NCBI GenBank assembly: GCA_947491025.1
Contig: CANLIC010000004.1
Span: 128,199-192,198, forward strand
Length of the DNA stretch: 64,000 nt
From: Myxococcales bacterium
GTDB taxonomy: Bacteria > Myxococcota_A > UBA9042
Direction of reading: 5' to 3'
The first letter of the stretch is position 1. Each line of letters starts with the position of its first letter. Made by a program: the position numbers and the translations under genes. This document shows positions 29,035-42,753 of the stretch, piece by piece. The notes beneath the pieces were generated by a model. The model did no database searches and was not told the DNA's origin. It saw only the letters and a list, made by a program, of their open reading frames with translations.

Positions 29035-32000
29035 ATGCCGATCCGCGCTGAGCACTGGGTACTCACTCCCCTCGCGGCGTTTTCTCGTGTCCGAGCGCTG
29101 GGCTGGGCGCCGATCGCGCTCACCGTTCTGCTCGCCAGCGGCTGCTCGGGTGAAGACGCGATTCAAGAGCTCGACACCGGGGAAGACACCGGCGCCGAGA
29201 CCGTGGGCGGTGGAACCGACGCGGTGGAAGACGCGGCCACGGCCGAGGTGAGCGACGACGCGGCGGATGTCGAGGCCGGGGCCGGCACCGACGCGGGACC
29301 AGGCGACACCGGCGGGGCGGGCGATGCCGGACACGACGCCGATGCCACCGGCGGTGGCGCCAAGGAGAAGTGCAACGGCGTCGACGACGACAAGGATGGC
29401 AAGACCGACGAGGAGGCCTGCGACGACGGCCTGCCCTGCACGGAAGATGTGTGCGATTCGGCACAGCAATTCTGCATCCACTCGCCCCTCTCCGACGGCG
29501 GCGTCTGCGACGATGGCGACCCTTGTACCGCGCCCGATGGCTGCAAGAAGGGCGTGTGCACCGGCGCGCCCGCCAAGGATTGCGGCGACGGCGACCCCTG
29601 CACCGACGATGGCTGCTCCGCCGCGACGGGGGCCTGCGCTCACAAGCCGCGCGCCGCCGGCGCCACCTGCGACGACGGCGATGCATGCACCACTGGTGAC
29701 ACCTGCGTCGACGGAAAGTGCACCACCAAGCCCAAGTCCTGCGACGACGGTGAGGCCTGCACCGCCGACAGCTGCGACAAGGTCAAGGGCTGCGCGACAA
29801 CGCCCAACGAGGGCGCCGCTTGCGACGATGGCGATGCTTGCACCGCCAGTGACGCGTGCGCGAGCGGCCAGTGCAAGGGCGCTGCCAAGACCTGCGTCGC
29901 CGCCGGTCCCTGCGAAGTCGCGGCCTGCGACCCTGCGAATGGAGACTGCAAGAAGGCCAGCAAGCCCGACGGCTCGGCATGCACCGACGACAACCTGTGC
30001 ACCCAGAACGACGCCTGCAATGGCGGCGCTTGCAAGGCTGAGAAGACGGTCACTTGCCCGGCCGGCAAGGCTTGCATCGAGCTGCCCTGCGATCCTGCCA
30101 GCGGCCTCTGCCTGGCCAAGCTCGCTGCTGACGGCTCCGCCTGTGACGACGGCGACGCCTGCACGGCTGGGGAGAGCTGCAAGGGCGGCAACTGCTCGTT
30201 TACGGGCGAGAAATGCAACGACCAGAACCCGTGCACCGCTGACGTCTGCGAGCCTGGCGTGGGTTGCAAGTCGACGCCCATCGACGGTGAGTGCAACGAC
30301 GGCGACCTCTGCACCATCGGCGACGCCTGCAAGAGCGGCAAGTGCGCGCCGATTGGACCCAAAGCCTGCGACGACAAGAGCGACTGCTCGGTCGATAGCT
30401 GCGACGCCGCCACCGGCAACTGCGTCAACGACGGCGCTGGCGCCGAGGGCAAGCCCTGCAACGACGACGGCAGCGCCTGCACCACGGGCGAGGTCTGCAC
30501 CCAGGGCAAGTGCCTCGGCGGCGCCGCCAAGGTCTGCAAGGACAGCGATCCCTGCACCTCCGACGGCTGCGATCCGGTCAAGGGCGACTGCGCCTTTCCG
30601 CCGGCCAAAGTCGGGACGCCCTGCACGGATGGCAGCTTCTGCACGTTCGGCGACGCCTGCGACGCCCAGGGCAAATGCACGGGCACTACGCTGGACTGCA
30701 ACGATCAGAGCCCTTGTACGCTCGACGGTTGCGACCCGAAGACGGGCGGCTGTCTGACCTCGCCGATCAAGGCCGGGGACGGTTGCGAAGACGGCGACCT
30801 GTGCACCAAGGGCGACACCTGCGACGCTTCCGGCTCTTGCCTCTACGGCAAGGGCTTCGACTGCAATGACGGCAACTTGTGCACCGACGAGAGCTGCGAC
30901 AAGGCCTCGGGCAAGTGCGTTCTCGTCCCCAACAAGAAGCCCTGCGACGACAACTCCATCTGCACCTCAGGTGAGAGCTGCACCGATGGCGCCTGTAAGA
31001 GCGGCATCGACGGCGATGTGACCTCCATCGCCGGCAGCGGCGTCGCCGGCCACCTCGACGGTTCCCCAGCCAGCGCCCGCTTCAACGGCCCACGCGGCAT
31101 CGCCTGGATCGCGCCTGGGCCACCCGGTGGGCTCGAGGGGCAGGTCGTCATCGCAGACTCGGGCAACCACCGCCTGCGGGTCATCGGCAACGACGGCAAC
31201 GTCACGACGCTGGCTGGCCAGTCCCTCACCGGCCTCATCGACGGTACCGGTGTCAACGCGCGCTTCTCTTCGCCAGTGGGCGTCGCGATGGACCCAAGCA
31301 CGGGTACCGTCGTCGTCGGCGACCGCAACAACCACGCCATTCGGCGGGCCACAGCCGGCGGCGTCGTCACCACCATCGCCGGCATCGCCACCAACGGCTT
31401 CGTCGACGGCAAGGGCAACGGCGCTCGCTTCTACTACCCTGAGGGCGTCACCGTCGCGGCCAACGGCGACATCTACGTCGCCGATCGCTACAACCACGCG
31501 ATCCGAATCGTCGCCGCCGATGGCACCGTCACCACCCTCGCCGGCAGCGGCCAGGCTGGCTACCTCGACGGCAAGGGCAAGGCCGCGCAATTCTACTACC
31601 CGTCCGACCTCGCCCTCGACAGCAAGGGCGTGCTGTTCGTGTCCGACACCAGCAACAACCGCATCCGCGCTGTGCTCGCGGACGGCACGGTGTCGACGGT
31701 CGCGGGCTCGGCGACGGCGGGCGCGATCGACGGATTCGGCGCCGACGCGCGATTCAACAGCCCAGACGCCATCGACTTGTCGCCTGCCGGCTATCTCGTC
31801 GTCGCCGACCGCGGCAACCAACGCCTGCGCAAGGTCACCAAGCAGGGCATGGTGACTGTGTTCTCGGGCAGCGGCCAATCGGGCTTTCTCGACGGCGCCG
31901 CAATGCTGGCGTCGTTCAGCAATCCCTATGGCGTCGCTGTCGATGCCTCGGGCCGCGCTTGGGTTGCCGATCACAGCAACCAGCGGATTCGCCGCACCGC

Positions 32001-33969
32001 CATGAGCGCGACGATCTGCCAGGACAACAAGCCATGCACCGCAGACGTCTGCGACGCCAAGAGCGGCTGCACGTTCACACCCATTGCCAGCGGCAAGGCG
32101 TGTGAGGAGAGCGGCTCCTGCAGCGTCGGCGGCAGCTGCGACGACGTGGGCGAATGCAAGAATCAGCAGCCCAAGTGCAAAGATGAGCTGCCGTGCGCGC
32201 TTGCCGAGTGCGATGTCGTCTCGGGCACTTGCAAGCCCAAGCCCGATGGGGCCGCTTGCGACGACGGCGACTCATGCACCAGCGGCGAGGCCTGCGTGGT
32301 GGGCGCGTGCAGCGCGACGGCCTACACCGTCGCCACGGTCTCGGGCACCGGCGGCTCCGGCTTCCTCGACGGCCCGGCCGCTGCCGCCGTCTGGCAATAT
32401 CCCCGCAGCGGCGCCATCGACACCGGCGGCGGCTTCATCGTCGCCGATAGCAACGCCAACCGGTTGCGCCGGCTGATCGGCGACCAGGTCACTACGCTCG
32501 CCGGCGATGGTACGGCAGGCTGGCAAGACGGCCCGGTGGCCCGCTTCTCGTACCCATCCGACGTCGCCGTCTCCGCCAACGGCTGGATCGCGGTCGCCGA
32601 TCGCAACAACCACCGCATCCGCCTGGTCAGCCTCGACGGTCAGACGTCGACGCTTGCTGGCAGCGGCCAGCCCACCTACGGCGACGGCAAGGGGGTGGCC
32701 GCCCACTTCTACTACCCAGAGGGCCTCGACGTGACCGCCAAGGGCGATGTCATCGTGGCCGACACCTACAACAACCGCATCCGCCGCATTGCCGCCGATG
32801 GCACGGTCACGACGCTGGCAGGCAACGGCGGCGGCGCCTTCCAGGATGGCCCGGCGCTGCAGGCGATGTTGTATCGCCCGGGCGATGTGCTCCAGCTCTC
32901 CGATGGCGCCATCCTCATCGCCGATACGCAGAACATGCGGATCCGCCGTCTGGCCAGCGACACCTTGAGCACGCTCGCCGGCAGCGGCAACCCCGCGTTC
33001 GCTGACGGGATCGGGGCCGCGGCCTCCTTCTACTATCCGCAGGGCCTCGCCGAGTTCGCAGGCCAGGTGCTCATCGCCGATCGCGCCAATCACCGGGTGC
33101 GCCAGGTTCATCCAGTCTCCGGCAAGGTGACCACCTTCGCCGGCGGCGGGGGCGGCTTCAAGGACGGCCTCGCGCTGCAGGCACAGTTCAACTCGCCGCA
33201 TGGGGTTGCGGTGCAGGGCGACAAAGTTTGGGTCGTCGACTCCTCCAACTACCGAATTCGCCGCGTGAATGGGCCGCAAAAGGACTGCGACGATGGTGTG
33301 CCGTGCACCACCGACAGCTGCGAGGCCAAGGCGGGCACCTGCAAGCACGTGCTCGACCCCAACTGCTGCAGCCCGCTGGTCGACATCATCAAGTACGAGG
33401 ACGCCGGATACGCCAAGGCCATGACTTTTGAGACTTGCAGCGCGAGCAAGCTTGAGATCGAGCCCAACAAGTGCACGCCGGCCAAGGGCGAAGCGCCAGA
33501 GCTGGGTTGGCAGGTCGCGCCGGGCTTGACGCAGGCCTGGTCGGCCCCGGGCGCCCTCTATTATGGCGATCTCGCCTCAGGCAACTACGACTTTGGGCCA
33601 AGCGGTGGCAAGGTCATCACCGGCCCGATGAAGGTGCCGACGGGCGGCAAGAAGCTGACCTTCCGGGTCTATTTTGACACCGAGCCGCAGGCCGTATTCG
33701 ACCGCCTGTACGCCTTTCTACGGGTCGATGGCCAACGCGTGAAGGTGCTCTCCAACGATCCTCCGAGCTACGGTGCGGCCTGGTACAAGGGTTCGCCCGG
33801 GTACACCACGGCCAAGACCTGGGGGCTGGTGGAGGTCGATGTCAGCCCCTACGTCGGCAAGACCGTCTCGCTCGAGTTCACGTTCAACACCGGCGACGGG
33901 CTCAAGAACTTCGGCCTTGGCGTCGTCATCGACGACATCACCATGATCCGGACCTGCGGCGATGGCTGA
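29035..33969 (+). CDS. Giant surface lipoprotein with Cys-rich modules and two six-bladed NHL-type propellers
   Basis: A 1644-residue lipoprotein; AGAGGA lies a few bases before the ATG and the lipobox LASGC puts the lipid on Cys37. Residues about 40-110 are an Asp/Gly/Glu linker. Residues 112-660 are a long Cys-rich block beginning with CNGVDDDKDGKTDE (a MopE-like metal motif) and repeating CDDGDxCTxGDxC units. Residues 661-990 form six NHL-like blades, each with TxAGxGxxGxxDG...P.G....G...VAD..NHRIR. A second Cys block (about 993-1095) and a second set of six blades (1097-1410) follow. The last 200 residues, after CC at 1444, are a beta-sandwich, MAM/jelly-roll-like region (LTFRVYFDTEP). 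NHL propellers bind other molecules; this one probably acts in adhesion or scaffolding at the surface. Its stop overlaps the next start by 8 bases. Confidence 0.9.
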   Translation: MPIRAEHWVLTPLAAFSRVRALGWAPIALTVLLASGCSGEDAIQELDTGEDTGAETVGGGTDAVEDAATAEVSDDAADVEAGAGTDAGPGDTGGAGDAGHDADATGGGAKEKCNGVDDDKDGKTDEEACDDGLPCTEDVCDSAQQFCIHSPLSDGGVCDDGDPCTAPDGCKKGVCTGAPAKDCGDGDPCTDDGCSAATGACAHKPRAAGATCDDGDACTTGDTCVDGKCTTKPKSCDDGEACTADSCDKVKGCATTPNEGAACDDGDACTASDACASGQCKGAAKTCVAAGPCEVAACDPANGDCKKASKPDGSACTDDNLCTQNDACNGGACKAEKTVTCPAGKACIELPCDPASGLCLAKLAADGSACDDGDACTAGESCKGGNCSFTGEKCNDQNPCTADVCEPGVGCKSTPIDGECNDGDLCTIGDACKSGKCAPIGPKACDDKSDCSVDSCDAATGNCVNDGAGAEGKPCNDDGSACTTGEVCTQGKCLGGAAKVCKDSDPCTSDGCDPVKGDCAFPPAKVGTPCTDGSFCTFGDACDAQGKCTGTTLDCNDQSPCTLDGCDPKTGGCLTSPIKAGDGCEDGDLCTKGDTCDASGSCLYGKGFDCNDGNLCTDESCDKASGKCVLVPNKKPCDDNSICTSGESCTDGACKSGIDGDVTSIAGSGVAGHLDGSPASARFNGPRGIAWIAPGPPGGLEGQVVIADSGNHRLRVIGNDGNVTTLAGQSLTGLIDGTGVNARFSSPVGVAMDPSTGTVVVGDRNNHAIRRATAGGVVTTIAGIATNGFVDGKGNGARFYYPEGVTVAANGDIYVADRYNHAIRIVAADGTVTTLAGSGQAGYLDGKGKAAQFYYPSDLALDSKGVLFVSDTSNNRIRAVLADGTVSTVAGSATAGAIDGFGADARFNSPDAIDLSPAGYLVVADRGNQRLRKVTKQGMVTVFSGSGQSGFLDGAAMLASFSNPYGVAVDASGRAWVADHSNQRIRRTAMSATICQDNKPCTADVCDAKSGCTFTPIASGKACEESGSCSVGGSCDDVGECKNQQPKCKDELPCALAECDVVSGTCKPKPDGAACDDGDSCTSGEACVVGACSATAYTVATVSGTGGSGFLDGPAAAAVWQYPRSGAIDTGGGFIVADSNANRLRRLIGDQVTTLAGDGTAGWQDGPVARFSYPSDVAVSANGWIAVADRNNHRIRLVSLDGQTSTLAGSGQPTYGDGKGVAAHFYYPEGLDVTAKGDVIVADTYNNRIRRIAADGTVTTLAGNGGGAFQDGPALQAMLYRPGDVLQLSDGAILIADTQNMRIRRLASDTLSTLAGSGNPAFADGIGAAASFYYPQGLAEFAGQVLIADRANHRVRQVHPVSGKVTTFAGGGGGFKDGLALQAQFNSPHGVAVQGDKVWVVDSSNYRIRRVNGPQKDCDDGVPCTTDSCEAKAGTCKHVLDPNCCSPLVDIIKYEDAGYAKAMTFETCSASKLEIEPNKCTPAKGEAPELGWQVAPGLTQAWSAPGALYYGDLASGNYDFGPSGGKVITGPMKVPTGGKKLTFRVYFDTEPQAVFDRLYAFLRVDGQRVKVLSNDPPSYGAAWYKGSPGYTTAKTWGLVEVDVSPYVGKTVSLEFTFNTGDGLKNFGLGVVIDDITMIRTCGDG
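31015..32005 (+). repeat. First NHL-type propeller (six blades)
   Basis: Six consecutive units of about 54 codons, each from a (V)TTLAGSG-like strand to a NHRIR-like strand, encode one full propeller. Several units share FYYP at the turn, so they probably arose by duplication. Confidence 0.8.
32323..33270 (+). repeat. Second NHL-type propeller (six blades)
   Basis: Again six units of about 53 codons with the same strand pattern. The first blade diverges (TVATVSGTGG), and the fifth and sixth have slightly shorter turns. The block ends at RIRRVNG. Confidence 0.8.
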
Positions 33970-35203
33970 GGCGCGCGACGACCCCTCCTACGCTGTCCTC
34001 GCGCCCGCATCCGCTCCGCCGAACCCAACGGGGGCGCGGTGGGCCGCGATCGCCATCGGCTTCGCCGTCATCGCCATCGCTGGCGCGGCCGGCGCCAAGC
34101 CCGCGAACGTGGGTGCGCCCGTCGACGCTGGCGCGGCGGATCCGGCCCCAGAGGCGCCTGAGGTGAAGATCCGGGTCCCGCGCTGGCCGCGCCACGGCTG
34201 CCCCGGCGGTGCGCGACTGGTCGGCAAGGCGCCGCCTGAGGGCTTCGAGCGCACCTGCGTCCGCGAATTCAACGGCGACGTGATGCGCCATGGGCCAGCG
34301 CGCACCTGGTACGACAACGGCCGCAAGCTCGTGTTCGGTCGCTACGACCGGGGGCAAGCACACGGCACGTTCTACGAGTTCCACGACGACGGCTCGCCGA
34401 AAGCGACGGCCACTTGGCGACGCGGACTGCGCCACGGCACCGCAACCACCGTGTACCGCGACGGCGAGCTGCACCGGCTCGAACGCTTCCGCGATGGCAA
34501 ACAGGAGGGCGAGGCGCAGCTCTTTCACCCCAATGGCAAAGCCGCAGAGCAGTCGAACTGGCAAGACGGCAGGCTGCACGGCCGCTGGCGCGCCTTTCAC
34601 GACAACGGGCTCCTGGCGCGCCAAGGGGTGCACGCCAACGGCCAGCAGGAGGGGCCGTGGCGCGAGTGGTACCCGAATGGTGCCGATAAGAGCCGCGGCC
34701 ACTACCGAGAGGGCAAGGAACACGGCGACTTCGAGCTTCTTCGTCCGGACGGTTCACCCGATTGGCGCGGCCACTTTGAGTATGGCGCCAAACACGGAGA
34801 GTTCGTCAGCTGGCATCCGACCGGCAAGATTGAGTCCAAGGTCCCGTGGCGACACGGCAAGCGCCATGGCACCGCCCAGACCTTCTATGAGTCCGGCGAG
34901 CTCGCCAGCGAGACCCGCTACGTCGACGATCTGCGCGACGGCGACGAGAGCATCTACCTCGCCACCGGCGGCAAGCAGAGCGAGACGGCGTATCAACGCG
35001 GCCGCCGCGAAGGGCGCCACCGCCGCTGGTTCGAGGGCGGTCGCTTGGCCGTGGAGGCCTGGCACAAAGCGGACGTCCTGCACGGTCTCTACCTGAGCTG
35101 GGACGCCAACGCCGCGTTTGCCCTGGGCGCGTGCTACGTTCAGGGCAAGCGCACCTGGGCGACCGCCTCTGAGCCCGAAGTGCGAGTACGACCATGCCCG
35201 TGA
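33962..35203 (+). CDS. Membrane-anchored protein with MORN-variant (MORN_2) repeats
   Basis: A 413-residue protein whose start lies inside the previous gene (8-base overlap), which implies co-translation. A hydrophobic segment near residues 26-45 is an anchor or uncleaved signal. From about residue 100 to 395 there are about eleven repeats of 22-24 residues with the pattern G..HG.W..Y..NG......Y..G (for example GRYDRGQAHGTFYEFHDDGS), the MORN_2 type. In bacteria such repeats occur in surface or secreted proteins and toxin-antitoxin proteins; here the anchor and the lipoprotein neighbours point to the envelope. The exact partner is unknown. Confidence 0.85.
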   Translation: MAEARDDPSYAVLAPASAPPNPTGARWAAIAIGFAVIAIAGAAGAKPANVGAPVDAGAADPAPEAPEVKIRVPRWPRHGCPGGARLVGKAPPEGFERTCVREFNGDVMRHGPARTWYDNGRKLVFGRYDRGQAHGTFYEFHDDGSPKATATWRRGLRHGTATTVYRDGELHRLERFRDGKQEGEAQLFHPNGKAAEQSNWQDGRLHGRWRAFHDNGLLARQGVHANGQQEGPWREWYPNGADKSRGHYREGKEHGDFELLRPDGSPDWRGHFEYGAKHGEFVSWHPTGKIESKVPWRHGKRHGTAQTFYESGELASETRYVDDLRDGDESIYLATGGKQSETAYQRGRREGRHRRWFEGGRLAVEAWHKADVLHGLYLSWDANAAFALGACYVQGKRTWATASEPEVRVRPCP

Positions 35204-36300
35204 GCCGAAGCTTCCCCTGCGCCTGGGCGCTTGCCCTCGTGGCCCTGATCGCCGGATGCGGGCGCAGCGGCCCCGCCACCGAGTCAGCCAAAGCAGCGTC
35301 GCCCGTGACGGAGCAGGGGGCCACCCCGCTGCCGCCCGCCGACCCTGCCACCGCGGCTGCGCCCGCACCGACGCTGGCACCGCTGCCCGCGCCGGCGTCG
35401 CCGGTCGTCCCGCCCGAGGCCGCGAGCCCTTCGGCGGCGCCGCCCGCCGAGCCGCCCGAGCCTCTGGACGAGGGGCGCATGCGCGTGCAGCCGCGCAAGA
35501 AGGCGTCACGCCTCGAGCTCGACCTCGACGGCGACGGCAAGCCCGAGACGATGCGGCTGCAACAGACGCCGGCGCGGCAAGACTGGGTGGGCGAGCCCGA
35601 AAAGGGACCGCGCTTTCGGCTACAGGTCATCGCGGCCGGGGGTGGTGCGGTCCTGCTAGAGCACGGGCGGGCCGGCTTCGCCACCGGCTGGCTGCGCCTC
35701 CCCGTGCGGATGGGTGGCGGCAAGCATGGCGTCTTCTTTCAGTTCTCGCGCCCTGATGACTCGACGCCGCGCACGCTCTTGTTCCGTCACGATGGCACGC
35801 GCGTGGTGATGGAGGAGCTCGACAAGCTCCCGATCGCACACTGGGATCTGCTCGGCAACGGCGTCGAGGCGATCCACAGCATCAGCGACGAGCTGTGGCA
35901 AGACTTCTTGCGCACCGGCACCTCGACCCTGACCGGCTGGCAGCCTGCGGGCGCCGACGAACGGCTGCCGTTTGCCGCTTTCGAGGTGTGCGTCGCCAAC
36001 CCGGAGGTCGCCAAGCCCGCACCCGACGCGCCGGCTGCCGCCGCTGGGGCGCCCGCACCGGTGCTCGACCTGTTCGCGGTCGAGCGCACCGGCAAGCGAC
36101 TGCATCTGCTGCGTCCCGAGGGCAGCGGTCGGCTGCGTTCGTTGGCGACGGTCGCCGTCACCCCGCCCGATGACGGCAGCCGGTGGAGCGCCCCTTCCGG
36201 CTTTGCGCTCTCTTGCCTCGGCGGACACGCCGTTCAATACAAGGACGTACGTTATCGCTTCAAGAGCGGCAAGATCATTCGGGAAGCTCAGCCTCGCTGA
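35194..36300 (+). CDS. Hypothetical lipoprotein, operon with the propeller and MORN proteins
   Basis: A 368-residue protein; its ATG overlaps the MORN gene end by 10 bases. The signal is ALALVALIAGCGRSG, so Cys22 or so is lipidated. A Pro/Ala/Glu-rich linker of about 80 residues follows, then a compact part beginning LELDLDGDGKPET, an EF-hand-like Asp loop also seen in FG-GAP repeats. The rest is beta-rich with no known active site. It ends 26 bases inside the convergent gene 36275-37513. Function unknown; likely part of one surface complex with the two upstream products. Confidence 0.75.
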   Translation: MPVSRSFPCAWALALVALIAGCGRSGPATESAKAASPVTEQGATPLPPADPATAAAPAPTLAPLPAPASPVVPPEAASPSAAPPAEPPEPLDEGRMRVQPRKKASRLELDLDGDGKPETMRLQQTPARQDWVGEPEKGPRFRLQVIAAGGGAVLLEHGRAGFATGWLRLPVRMGGGKHGVFFQFSRPDDSTPRTLLFRHDGTRVVMEELDKLPIAHWDLLGNGVEAIHSISDELWQDFLRTGTSTLTGWQPAGADERLPFAAFEVCVANPEVAKPAPDAPAAAAGAPAPVLDLFAVERTGKRLHLLRPEGSGRLRSLATVAVTPPDDGSRWSAPSGFALSCLGGHAVQYKDVRYRFKSGKIIREAQPR

Positions 36301-37513
36301 CGATCGTCTCCTCGACACCGGGGAAGAGCCGCATCAGCGCGCCGCGCACCGTGTCCAGGCAGGCGCGCCGCACCGCCTCGATGGGGGTGCCGAGCGCCTC
36401 GCCGTGGTCGTCCCACATGCCGAGGATCATGGCGTCGCGCGATGCCGACGGCGGCGCCAGGAATGGCGACTCCAGGTGGGCCGCCAGGTTGAGGCAGCGC
36501 CAGGCCAGCTCGACCACCTGGGCGCGATCGGCGCTGCGCGGCCCCCGCAGCTCCTCGACGCGCGGCAGGCGGCAGAGAAAGACCCGCTCCAAGCGCTCGA
36601 CGCGGCGGCGCGCTGCGGCGGCACGTTCGCCGTCCGTGTTTCGGCAGACCGCGAGCTCGAGGTAGGCGTCGACCAGGTGCGGCAGGCCGATGAGGCGGTG
36701 GGTGTCGCTCGGGCGGAGGGGCAGGGGCCGGCTGTGGGCTCGGCTTGGCTCCGCGTGCTGGGCGTCCGCCGCTGGGGCTCTGGCGTCCACGGCGCCGCTG
36801 GGTTGAGTGGACGGAGCGCCCGACATGGGGCCCGAAGTGGGAGGCGCCAACGTGGCGGCCACGGCGCTCGCCGCGACAGCGCTCGGGGTGCGCTCGGGCT
36901 CGCCACCATCTGACCGTGCCTCAGCGACAGCGCGGGCCGCGGTGGTGGCAGGCGAGGTCTGCATCTGGCCGCTCGGCCGCGTGGCGCCAGGCGCAGGGGT
37001 GCCGCGGCCGGCATCGCCGCTCTTCCGCCCGCCATCCGCAGCCAACTCGCCCTCGAGGACCGAAGCCAAGCGCTCAGCGCGATCGCGCGCGCCGGTGGTC
37101 TGCAGCAGGCCCATGAAGTCGCGAAAAAACGCAGCTGGCGCCGGGTGACGCAGCTCGACCTCGCCGTGCTCGCGTCGGGTCGCCCAGCGATTGCGCAGTC
37201 CGCCGTGGCGCTCCACCAGCGCGTCGAGCGGACCCGAGAAGAGGAGCTGGCTGCGGTCGACCGTGCCCTCGACCAGGCGGCCGCTGGCCGGCGAAAACCG
37301 AATGCCCGTGTTGGCTTCGCCGACGCCGACGAAGGTGATGCCGCACAGGCAGCTGTCTTGCCAGTAGACGAGGGCGTCGCGTTGCGCGTCGAGCCAGATC
37401 ACGGGCGGGCTGCGCTCTTCAAGATCGCAGAGGAATTCGTGGGCCGCCGGGAACGCGCCGCGCAGCAGGTTGCGCCGGGTCGTGAACGACTTGGCGACGC
37501 GGTTTTCGAACAT
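36275..37513 (-). CDS. Unknown two-part protein with a low-complexity middle
   Basis: I do not recognise this 412-residue protein. The ATG at 37513 follows GGAGG with normal spacing. Residues 1-150 look like a folded domain (RRNLLRGAFPAAHEFLCDL and ALVYWQDSCLCGITFVGV), with several Cys and aromatic residues and no signal peptide, so it is cytoplasmic. Residues about 170-265 are Ala/Pro/Ser-rich. The C-terminal third is helical, rich in Arg and Ala (RRRVERLERVFLCRLP). It lies after parE on the same strand, 141 bases away, and overlaps the lipoprotein gene tail to tail by 26 bases. Confidence 0.65.
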   Translation of the reverse strand: MFENRVAKSFTTRRNLLRGAFPAAHEFLCDLEERSPPVIWLDAQRDALVYWQDSCLCGITFVGVGEANTGIRFSPASGRLVEGTVDRSQLLFSGPLDALVERHGGLRNRWATRREHGEVELRHPAPAAFFRDFMGLLQTTGARDRAERLASVLEGELAADGGRKSGDAGRGTPAPGATRPSGQMQTSPATTAARAVAEARSDGGEPERTPSAVAASAVAATLAPPTSGPMSGAPSTQPSGAVDARAPAADAQHAEPSRAHSRPLPLRPSDTHRLIGLPHLVDAYLELAVCRNTDGERAAAARRRVERLERVFLCRLPRVEELRGPRSADRAQVVELAWRCLNLAAHLESPFLAPPSASRDAMILGMWDDHGEALGTPIEAVRRACLDTVRGALMRLFPGVEETIVSEAELPE

Positions 37514-37654
37514 ACAGGCCTCCGCCCGGTCGGGCCCGCGGGCCACGGCGCCGGCACAGGCGATCTAGCACAGCGCGGCCGACGTTGCGACAGGCGGCGC
37601 TCGCGTCCCAGGCCATTCGGCGCGCGCCTCGGGTGTCGCCGTCGAATGGCTTGG

Positions 37655-39613
<1,959 letters not shown>

Positions 39614-39631
39614 CCAGATCTCCTTGGCCCG

Positions 39632-42613
<2,982 letters not shown>

Positions 42614-42753
42614 GCGCGCGTTTCCTCGTCTCAGCGCTCGCCGGGCGCGGCGCACGGGGCGACGGCCGCTGGCGGTGGGCGCCTGTCCTAGCACGGGTCG
42701 GGCGGCGCGAGAACTGCCTTTCCCTGACCGCCTAGGCGCGCTAGGGTCCAGCC

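Noticed and set aside
29368..31010. Repeated CDDGDxC units looking like a CRISPR or satellite repeat
   Set aside because: The repetition is at the protein level with variable DNA, and it is inside an intact reading frame.
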